Below, one piece after another: positions 34,001-40,693 of a stretch of DNA of 40,693 nt. Every line of letters begins with the position of its first letter. Within the stretch, counting starts at the first letter, position 1. The notes below the pieces were generated by a model. The model saw only the letters and a program-made list of their open reading frames with translations. It was not told the origin of the DNA and did no database searches. Both the position numbers and the translations under genes were made by a program. This DNA comes from Priapulus caudatus (taxonomy: Eukaryota; Priapulida; Priapulimorpha; Priapulimorphida; Priapulidae), in contig NW_014578150.1 of assembly GCF_000485595.1 (NCBI RefSeq), forward strand, positions 25,927 to 66,619, in the 5' to 3' direction.

Positions 34001-37000
34001 GGGCTCGTATAGGGCACATTCATTTCTTGGATCTGGGTGACGATTGACGATCTTCGTGAGCTTATCGCCATGCTGGCATATCTTACGAATACCCTGCGTT
34101 AAAAATCATTGGCGAGAAGTCAATTCTTTCGCGATTCCATGGTGATGATGCTGTCGTTTTATGAGCTGACATTAGAAGAGATATACACACGACCACTAAT
34201 ATTTTATTTGGTACACAACGTACTTCCTGTGTGAAGGCAAAGGCTGGATCAGCCCTACGGATTGTAGATCCACCGCATTGCCCCACGTGGGTTCCACCAG
34301 CCTAACACGCGATTCCCATTGAGCTATAAAATTTTACTGCACGATGAACTGCTACATATATACTTGACAATCTCATCTACTGCTTAATAGTGGTGTTGGA
34401 AGTAATCTAATTCATTGTTTATTGCTCGTTTAGTTTTCCAAGTTAATAAAAACTGAGTTGGAAATTTCATGATCAAGTTTCACTGCTTCAGCTCAATGAA
34501 CAAGTGCCGCAGAGCGACAGGGCTCATCTGGTGTCTGGTGTTCTGCTGATAAATTCATTTGTGCATAGCAAGACGTCCTATACATACGTTCATTTCTAAC
34601 CCAAAAAACCAACACTTCAAACTAGTGTAATAAAATTCCGATAGATGGCGGGCCGCTATCAAAGGCATCGTTGCATCGGTCAGCCAAAGCATTGCAGCAA
34701 TGGCAGCTGTCAGTGTGACGACGGATTGCAAAAAGCAAGAGCGAATAATTACCATATTATTACTATACATAATGTGCGTTGTATGGTGTCAGGTAATAAG
34801 GTACATTAAACCCCTTGCGAGGCACATCTGGCTCGTTAAAAAATAGCTCAATGGTTGATACAACCAGAGCAGCTCGTGCAAGATTACAATTTACAGCAAT
34901 ACGATAGAAAATATCTGTAAACTAATTTCAGTACAAGGTAGGCCAGTGATTAGTGGACGGAATAAGCTCAAGAACGTACACACTTGCGTCTATATTGGTG
35001 CCAAAATTTGATGAGAAAATTCAGTCTGGGAAATCCGCAGCCTCACTCCTGGGTAATTATTTGAGTGCTAGTGACTGTATTCCAACTATTCATAATGTAC
35101 AGTACACTACAGAATCTCATATATAAGTCATCTCATTATCTCCTAAGTAAGCGTTGTTCAAGTAAGAGTTATGTGTGGAATTTCACTGTAAAATGGGAGC
35201 TTTCCACAACCACAGGTACTCGCCAACGCAGTTGAGAAACAAATCAATGTTTAACCCTCCTCTTGAGGGTCAAAAGGTTAACTTATCCGACACTTACTCT
35301 TCGCATGTCAGCAGAAAGTACATTTCATGGTCCTTTCAATAAAGCCATAAAAATGCTAGGTCACCGCTGAAACAAAAAAGTTATTCAATCGCTCCGTCAG
35401 ACCATGTCCTCAGAAAATGTCTAAAATCTGCCCTGTGCCCCACTGACCTTTGACCTGTGACCTCCAATTTCGGCACAGTGATGGCTTTTCCTACCATGAT
35501 GCTATACACCGACTATCACGAGTTGGGATGTTGAAGCTGGGGGTTAAAGGTCAAAGGTCAAGAGGTGCAAAAGAAGGGGGAACATTCCCTCCTTAACTTA
35601 AGGTATAGGGAGGAAATGCAGAATTGCGGCACAAATCTAAACGGCTCGACCTAGGCTCAGGGGGGGTAATCCGAAAATCTAAACGGCTCGACGTACGGTC
35701 ACGATATTCAGGACGTTTTGTGCCCAACTGTTGACAGACGGACGGACGGACGCACGCACGCACGCACGCACAAACGGACGGACGGACGCTCATGCAATTC
35801 TACAAGCTGCATCTGACTATGTCAGATGAGCTAAATATGCTATTTAATATTTAATGACCCAAGCATCAATAGTAGAAAATTATTTAAAGGAATAGCCTTC
35901 ATTATTGTTTAAAATCTGTTCTAGACGTAGTTATTATGAAAATTACCCCACAAATGTGCATGGCAAGATTGTTAAATTAACTTGATAGCCTCTTTTCATT
36001 TCTTAACACACAGTTAGGGACTACTCATGTCTTTACAGATAATGTCAAAGACATGTTTGCTTGGTAATGATGCCAAATTTCAAACCTTTATATCATAAAT
36101 CTAGCTTCTCATTTCTTCTGCTTACTGACACAGATACTAACCTGACTGAGGTCACATAAACGCTTAGTCCCCCCCCCCCGCACCCTGCTGAATAATAAGG
36201 CAAGGCTGAATAATGAAAATGGTAAAAACCAACGAATTGACACAAGTTTGCTACTAGTACTAGTCGCCTGTGGAAGGCCAGTCCACCATGATAGCTGACA
36301 TAAATCATCATCAGTTTAAATTATTTTCGGTGAAAATTTCTTACTTATAGATCATCTATAAGTAAGAAATTTTCACCGTGAGCTTTACTTAAAATTAAAC
36401 AGACAAGTATGAAATGTTAATATTTTATAGCAATTTATAAGATGCGCATATGACTAAGATGCGCATACCACTTAGTTCCACACCGACCTATTTATAAATA
36501 CACACACAACAGGGGCGGATCCAGAGAGTATGGGTGACCAGTTTCCATATGTTCTTCTGGAGCTAGGGGGGTCCAGGGGCATGCCCCCAAGAATTTTTTT
36601 AAAAATTAGGCTATATTTGGTGCATTCTGGTGAATTTTGAGGCCTGTGACCGGTTTCTGGAAACCGGTGCAAACCGGCCTAAATCTGCGCCTGCACAAGG
36701 TAGGTTATACCTAATATAATTAAATGCTAGCACAAAGCTAAAATCTTTCAACTTATGGTCACATAACATTTAAATGGGAAAATAACCTTTGTCTAATTAT
36801 CTAACAAACTCAACCACTAATGCTGAGAGGGTCTATGTCCCCCAGGGTACTGCCAGAACGTACCCTGGTACTATCTAATATGCCGGACCGTACCTCGCCT
36901 ACTCCACTAACGAGTCTAGGGAGTCGCCTACGCCTACTCCCCAACCCTAACCCTAACCCTAACCATATCAGATAGTTACCAGGGTACGGTCCGGTATACC

Positions 37001-38180
37001 CAGGGTATGTTCCAGGAGTACACTGGGGGACATAGACCCTATGAGCCCGACTAATACTAAATTTTGCAATTTACTGTAAAATTTGTGGACCTTTTAGTTA
37101 TATTTAATTTACCTGATCTACCTCTATATGACAGTCGACCCTCGTTAAAGAATACCTTGATCCTACGACCATTTACATGGATGTGGGTGAATTACTAGAA
37201 ATTTAACAAAATGTTAGCAATCGCTAGCAATGAGGTTGTTTATAAGGCTTTGTTCTATGAGGTAATTGCAAAACTTCATCATTACTATATCATACTATAT
37301 CACCAGACAGCGATGATTTCATTGGCCGGTGAGAAATTTCGTATCTTCCGTATTTCTCACTGGCCAATGAAATCATCGCTGTCCGGTGCAGTTCAATGCA
37401 AGATTGCCAGTTTTGTTTGTAGCAAAGTTTGCGTGATTTTTATGTCGTGATGTTTTAATAAAATAAACGTGATTAAAGAGGAGAATGCTGCATGACATTG
37501 ACAAGTGTTTTGTAATGTAGGTAAGATGTTAATAAAGCGACGGCTTTAGGTATTTCTTTGATTTTCTATGTAACATGGCCGTAAATAGTGAAAAGGTTGT
37601 CGTGAATTTTGCACGACAAAATTCACAGGTTTTGTCTATGGAAATTGGAAGGCTATTGGGCCCTAAAATAACATCAGAATATAAAAAATTTTAGGGCACA
37701 ATTTATTGGTCTAACAATTGACATGCTCAAAATGATCCTGCAAAATGTTGTGCGAGCACCTTAGCGTCACCCGTTTCTCGATTGCATGCATGCCATAATA
37801 CGATAAACTATTACTGTTCAGCAAAATCAAACCTTGTCTTCGAACACTGCTAAATTACAGCGGTGGGTCTCACAGCACGCCAGCATGCAATCTTGTGCGG
37901 TCTTCATGTTCGGTGACGTCAGGAACTCCGCTCCAGCAACCCTCGAGTCGTACGTTCTAATGATCGTGTTCTGCTGCACGTCGAAATCGGTAAAGCACTG
38001 ATCCGCCTCATCGGAATCGTCAACGTCGTCTTCGGCCGACGGCTGAGAGCGCGGAAGAGGCTGCGAATTTTCGGTGCTATGATCAGATTTCGCTCCGTGG
38101 TGACGCTTTCCCGTGACGCTATTAAAAAGCACGAATAGTATTAGGTAGACAGAAAATCTAGTTGGAATAGAATTCATCAT
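27602..38180 (-). CDS. LRP11-like transmembrane protein (MANSC + LDLa), nine-exon model
   Basis: Predicted 711 aa type I membrane protein. Exons (minus strand): 38180-37833, 33049-32924, 32535-32340, 31717-31592, 30559-30172, 29878-29694, 29274-29149, 28621-28431 and 28051-27602. Lengths sum to 2136 nt and every junction phase matches (0,0,1,1,2,1,1,0), which is strong support. Order: signal peptide; acidic linker; MANSC domain across exons 1-2; Thr-rich stalk (exon 3); one LDLa module (exon 4); Tyr/Gly-rich tandem repeats (exon 5); Pro/Gln-rich stalk (exons 6-9); transmembrane helix; basic tail. MANSC plus LDLa plus a C-terminal helix is the layout of LRP11, but its PKD domain is not visible. 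HAI-1/SPINT1 also combines MANSC and LDLa but carries Kunitz domains, absent here. Probably a surface receptor or adaptor; ligand unknown. Confidence 0.85.
28431..28621 (-). CDS. Exon 8: Gln/Asn/Gly-rich stalk with short tandem repeat
   Basis: 191 nt, acceptor CGCCATAG, donor GTAGAC. Encodes two adjacent copies of N-R-G-A-V-L-G (a 21 bp DNA repeat) and ends Y-Q-Q-Q-P-Y-Q. Phase 1 in, phase 0 out. Confidence 0.75.
29149..29274 (-). CDS. Exon 7: Gln/Ala/Ser-rich stalk
   Basis: 126 nt, acceptor GTGACCAG with a poor pyrimidine tract, strong donor GTACGT. In phase 1 it reads A-M-G-A-S-Q-S-H-G-Q, then D-N-D-D-S-N-G-A-P-Y. A longer open frame in another phase is an Arg-rich shadow. Confidence 0.68.
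29694..29878 (-). CDS. Exon 6: Pro/Gly-rich stalk
   Basis: 185 nt. Acceptor CCAACAG. The GTAGCG donor was chosen because it is the one that gives phase 1 for exon 7; other GT sites in the open frame (GTGAGC near 29810, GTAAAT near 29628) do not fit as well. GC-rich, low complexity, no domain recognised. Confidence 0.68.
30172..30559 (-). CDS. Exon 5: Tyr/Gly-rich region with 19-residue tandem repeat
   Basis: 388 nt, acceptor GTTGCAG, donor GTGAGT. Rich in Tyr, Gly, Asp and Asn. Contains two exact tandem copies of a 19-residue unit beginning Y-G-N-G-K-E-P-Y-I and ending S-P-D-Y-R, followed by a partial third. Extracellular and probably disordered. No known domain recognised. Confidence 0.82.
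31592..31717 (-). CDS. Exon 4: LDL-receptor class A module
   Basis: 126 nt, acceptor TTTCGCAG, donor GTGAGT, phase 1 to 1, the usual symmetric phase for a shuffled LDLa exon. Six cysteines in the pattern C-x6-C-x6-C-x6-C-x5-C-x8-C with the calcium-binding C-D-G-I-K-H-C-E-D-G-S-D-E core. Only one copy in the window: it lies 58 bp outside copy B, and its copy A counterpart would fall in or past the N gap. Confidence 0.95.
31825..32002. repeat. 12 bp tandem repeat in intron 3
   Basis: About 15 units of GTGCACTGCTTA with variants GTGAACTGCTTA and TCGCACTGCTTA; two units are 11 bp. It sits about 110 bp upstream of the LDLa exon acceptor in the direction of transcription. Confidence 0.95.
32340..32535 (-). 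CDS. Exon 3: threonine-rich, mucin-like stalk
   Basis: 65 codons plus 1 nt, acceptor CCCCTAG, donor GTAACT. The middle is dominated by Thr with Pro, Ser and Val (T-T-T-P-V-P-T-T-T-I-T-P), a likely O-glycosylated spacer. It occupies the place where LRP11 proteins carry the PKD domain. Confidence 0.82.
32924..33049 (-). CDS. Exon 2: second half of MANSC domain
   Basis: 42 codons between TTTCCTTTCAG and GTAAAT. Encodes S-C-Y-L-F-D-C-G-I-P-S-K-C-L-F, the conserved second cysteine group of MANSC, then T-P-H-T-S-Y-V. Found by reading on from exon 1 in phase 0. Confidence 0.88.
35449..35560. promoter_or_regulatory. Pair of DR1 nuclear-receptor-like sites in intron 1
   Basis: TGACCTTTGACCT (near 35449) and AGGTCAAAGGTCA (near 35548) are both exact DR1 hexamer pairs in opposite orientation about 100 bp apart. 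DR1 is bound by HNF4/RXR-type receptors. They may simply be parts of a repeat. Confidence 0.4.
35634..35790. repeat. Direct repeat and (GGAC)n/(GCAC)n tract
   Basis: AAATCTAAACGGCTCGAC occurs twice 42 bp apart, followed by GACAGACGGACGG and GCAC tetranucleotide runs at 35733-35788. Probably the tail of a dispersed repeat. Confidence 0.6.
36328..36378. repeat. 51 bp perfect palindrome
   Basis: Two 25 bp arms, exact reverse complements around one base, starting CGGTGAAAATTTCTTACTTA. Confidence 0.93.
36828..37040. mobile_element. Second foldback element with telomeric-repeat core
   Basis: Outer arms AGGGTCTATGTCCCCCAG and its inverse, reading inward through a GTACCCTGG-like part to GCCGGACCGTACC on the left and its inverse on the right (about 65 bp each, imperfect). 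Between them lie CCCTAA repeats. The arms are unrelated to those of the 6334-6562 element. Confidence 0.72.
36941..36964 (-). repeat. Interstitial CCCTAA (TTAGGG) array
   Basis: Four or so tandem hexamers within the inverted repeat at 36828-37040. Confidence 0.9.
37301..37388. repeat. 88 bp inverted repeat
   Basis: Arms of about 37 bp with two mismatches (read CACCAGACAGCGATGATTTC on the left) around a 14 bp spacer. Confidence 0.92.
37833..38180 (-). CDS. Exon 1: signal peptide and first half of MANSC domain
   Basis: 116 codons. The N terminus has a hydrophobic core (V-Y-L-I-L-F-V-L-F) and a likely signal-peptidase site after S-V-T-G. An acidic Asp/Ser/Glu stretch (D-D-V-D-D-S-D-E-A-D) follows. 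The MANSC half has Q-C-F, then D-C-M-L-A-C-C-E-T-H-R-C-N-L-A-V-F, the cysteine pattern typical of the family. Ends phase 0 at a GTTTGA donor, a weak site. The adjacent upstream Met-Met start is the first in frame after the leader. Confidence 0.88.
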
Positions 38181-38774
38181 TCGTGTCCAATCACAACCGA
38201 TTCCTTTGACTTAGTTTGTGTCCAAAATCTCGAAGATAATTCACATTGTTTACACTTGACACTTTACAGCCTTATAAACGAGCGATGAATCATTGATAAC
38301 AAAATGAAATCTGCAGTGAGCGCATGCGCTACTGTTACTACCGTCCTTGCTTCCGGTTAGGCTGCGGCTCGACGCAGTTTTGTAACGCTTTTTGCGACAA
38401 GATTGATTAACTAATTTTAATACAACATTTTATTTTACACATAAATATCTTATTAAAATAAATATAGATGGCTAACATTGATGGTGTGCCGGAGCCTGCT
38501 AGTAAATCTGTGTTCCTATCGAAATTGGTCGCGGGACAGGCGCCATGTTTGATCCGATCCTTACTGTAGAGTCTCATTACTTATTACTTATTACTTATTA
38601 GTTCACGGCGAAATTAGCGATATATTTATGTTAATTTCATGTCGTCTTACAACAGTAACCTCCACATAATTTGAATGGCAAACATTGTGCGTTTACAGCG
38701 TCTGGCATTTTACTTGCTCTATAATGATCCGATGCTACAGTACTGTGGATGCCTATGTAGGCTTTTTATTTGAT
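38181..38774. other. 5' flank of the LRP11-like gene
   Basis: Upstream region on the minus strand; presumed promoter and 5' leader. No clear TATA or initiator element identified. Contains a short ATTACTT-type repeat at 38576-38600. Confidence 0.35.
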
Positions 38775-38946
38775 TTTTTTTAATTTATTTATTTCGATAA
38801 TTAACAAAGCATACATTACATCGATAACAGCATAAATAAACAAAATGCAGCTAGAAAATTATCGAGGATGAAAACACAAAAAGCGTGGCTAACACACTTA
38901 TTTCCATTGTGGTCCAACATAATATTCTGTACAAGTAAAGTGATTA
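38775..38946 (-). mobile_element. LINE 3' fragment with A/T-rich tail
   Basis: On the minus strand it ends in a TAAATAAATT-type tail. Its body (AACACAAAAAGCGTGGCTAACACAC) matches the next fragment at 39060-39085, and ATTCTGTACAAGTAAAGTGA recurs at 39563 and 19335. Severely 5'-truncated. Confidence 0.55.
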
Positions 38947-38949
38947 ATA

Positions 38950-39440
38950 TATTTTTTATTTATTTATTTATTTAAGCAATTATCCATCATATACAATACA
39001 TTGCATACTTTTACAATAAAAATTTGAATTCATAAAATTGGATAATTACCAAGGATATATACACAAAAAGCATGACTAGCACACCTATTTACATTGTGAT
39101 CCTTGTTTTGCTATGCCTTAATTGAATCTAACAATTGCACTACTATCAGAACTAACTATTGAAATATACAGATTTGTAGTTTTAATCGGTCATACAATGG
39201 CACATTTTCATAAGACGATACAAACTTTTCCTATGCCTAATTTCAACCGAATTCTTTTAGTGAAAATCATACTCCTCTGCCTCTAATGATTCTACCCTTT
39301 ACATCAGACATTTCTTAACACTATACTTAAAACTAGAATAAACAGAATTTGTCCTAACTTGCTGTGGTAGAGAGTTCCAAGCTTCAATTGCAGTATAAGT
39401 AAAAGAGTTTTCCCCACTGCTTCCGCGCGCAAGGTAAGTG
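38950..39440 (-). mobile_element. Non-LTR retrotransposon 3' end with ORF2 C terminus
   Basis: A minus-strand open frame from about 39430 to the TAA at 39299-39301 reads S-F-T-Y-T-A-I-E-A-W-N-S-L-P, then S-S-F-K-Y-S-V-K-K-C-L, the typical end of LINE reverse-transcriptase proteins (hydrophobic-x-x-W-N-x-L-P). It is followed by a 3' untranslated part and a TAAATAAATAAATA tail at 38950-38974. 5'-truncated. CR1/L2/RTE-type clade not resolved. Confidence 0.65.
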
Positions 39441-39990
39441 TTAAGGTAAGTGTTGAACAGTTAAATAAAAAAAATAAAAAATAGAAGCTTTCTGAGTGAG
39501 ACAATACAAAACAGTGCTATATACCATAAAGAAAAAATATAAACAAGAAAAAAACTTCAGCATATTCTGTACAAGTAAAGTGATTACGGTAAATGTTTAG
39601 CAGGTAGAAATGATGTTTCCTGAGTGAATACAGTACAAAGCAGTGCAGAACAACACAATGAAGAAAAAACGTAAAATACAAATAATAAAAATTTCATCAA
39701 ATTTGTTTACGAAGTAGTACCCTTTTTAGCACATGCCATTTCGGACACTCGCGGTTCGTACACTATTATAGCCACATTACAACGTAACAATATTTCCGCA
39801 CACACTTCACATTTGTAATAGATTATAAACCCTATTGAAAAGTGGGCAATATGTTGCGGCGTTAAATGGAAATTTTGAGTGATACAGTAAAAGCAAGCCT
39901 GCATATATACGACATTGAAGAAAATTGATACAAGAAAAAAACTTCAGTATAGCTTGTGCAGCGCAAAGTGATTAGGTACACGTTTTACTC
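39441..39990 (-). mobile_element. Further LINE-derived fragments in series
   Basis: Repeated strings GACAATACAAAACAGTGC / ACAGTACAAAGCAGTGCAG and AAAAAAACTTCAG(C/T)AT followed by GTACAAGTAAAGTGATTA-like sequence occur twice in this stretch and once at 19250-19350. Confidence 0.5.
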
Positions 39991-40220
39991 CATCATTTCG
40001 ATCACTCACTAGCGTACATCATCTATATACATATTGCACTACATACATACCCCCACAGCTAGATATTATATATAAGTCGTAATATGTAATTATATATAAG
40101 ATAGATAATTATATTCAAGTATAAAATACAGCTGATTATTGTAATAGGTGATGCAGATCATGCCAGCCCCCTATATTTAACTTCTATTGCATGTATAACG
40201 AGGATTAGTAAAATATGAAG

Positions 40221-40463
40221 TCACTGTCTTCCAATTGTCTTAACCTTTTCGCATAAGGTGTTTTGTAACTTGGCCTTTGAATAACTAATATATCTGGCTG
40301 CAGATCGCAATGTGGACGGTGTAGGGACGTTGCAAACTTCACCTAAAGTATCTATAAATGTCTTCTTTCCATGCATTGACCCCACTCTTGGTTTTAAAGA
40401 TTGACGGCTCCCCAGCCTAGTTTTGAAGCAGTGAATTTCGGCGAGGTTAATGTAAATCGGCCT
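40221..40463 (-). other. Unrecognised 80-codon open stretch
   Basis: Open between stops on the minus strand, with no Met near its start; includes S-T-L-R-S-A-A-R-Y-I. It may be the end of another mobile element or chance. No function assigned. Confidence 0.2.
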
Positions 40464-40693
40464 TCAGTCATGTATTCCGAGACTGAGATTATGAGGCAGA
40501 ATTTTGAAAACTGGTTGTACCTTCAGATTGTACTACTCTGAACTCGACTGGAACCCAATTTACAAACAGGAAGCTTCCCTGCACCTATGTGGGTTCTTAG
40601 GCGCCCAGATTTAGAAGACAGCTATATTAGCTTTATTTTTAAGCATACCTGCCATTTTGCCATTTGTTTGTTGCGAAATGAAAGACTCACTGT

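Larger units (their letters stand above)
33050..37832. other. Intron 1 of the LRP11-like gene
   Basis: 4.8 kb between exon 1 and exon 2. Contains several repeat structures listed separately and no other gene I can support. Short open frames at 33457-33840 and elsewhere have no recognisable motif. Confidence 0.6.

Noticed and set aside
34247-34330. Possible tRNA gene or SINE (A-box-like TAGCTCAATGGG on the minus strand)
   Set aside because: No proper B box at the right distance and no cloverleaf could be formed.
36170-36180. Run of C near 36170 as a functional element
   Set aside because: A simple homopolymer, likely variable or a sequencing problem spot.

Overview
The window is nuclear DNA from a bilaterian animal, most likely an invertebrate. 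Genes are split by GT-AG introns, and TTAGGG-type arrays, (CA)n microsatellites, foldback elements, a PIF/Harbinger DNA transposon, a BEL/Pao retroelement and LINE ends fill most of the space. I cannot name the species.

Two host genes are supported. The first is COX20 (minus strand, 3422-3784), a small intronless CDS for a mitochondrial complex IV assembly factor. The second is a large minus-strand gene for a type I membrane protein with a signal peptide, MANSC domain, threonine-rich stalk, LDL-receptor class A module, Tyr/Gly/Gln-rich region, transmembrane helix and short basic tail ending in Gly-Met-Tyr-Leu (LRP11-like, but without a visible PKD domain). I could assemble nine exons between 38180 and 27602. 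All exon phases match and the CDS closes at 712 codons including the stop.

The layout is dominated by an approximately 11 kb direct duplication. Copy A (8159-19002) and copy B (20344-31533) each hold, left to right, most of a Harbinger element, an unassigned 2 kb stretch, an internally deleted BEL/Pao relic, a CA microsatellite, a 41-42 bp minisatellite and exons 9 to 5 of the LRP11-like gene. Copy A stops exactly at a 10-N gap (19003-19012), just before the LDLa exon would be expected. The duplication may therefore be two haplotypes scaffolded in series, or a real tandem duplication that gives the gene a spare set of 3' exons.

The most unusual structure is at the 3' end of the LRP11-like gene. 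The stop codon lies in the first unit of a minisatellite, and nearly every downstream unit re-creates the last codons (Gly-Met-Tyr-Leu-stop). There are 5 downstream units in copy A and 15 in copy B. Beyond the array are two or three decayed copies of a longer piece of the C-terminal coding sequence. Other points of note are a 239 bp segment shared between the COX20 upstream region and the Harbinger interior, two unrelated foldback elements with telomeric hexamers in their loops, and several long near-perfect palindromes.

Region by region: 1-3020, nothing recognised; 3026-4137, COX20 and its upstream segment; 4138-8158, palindromes, a telomere-core foldback element and a MITE; 8159-19002, copy A; 19003-19012, gap; 19013-20343, simple repeats, a LINE piece and the Harbinger left end; 20344-31533, copy B; 31592-38180, exons 4 to 1 with repeat-rich introns; 38775-40693, LINE fragments.
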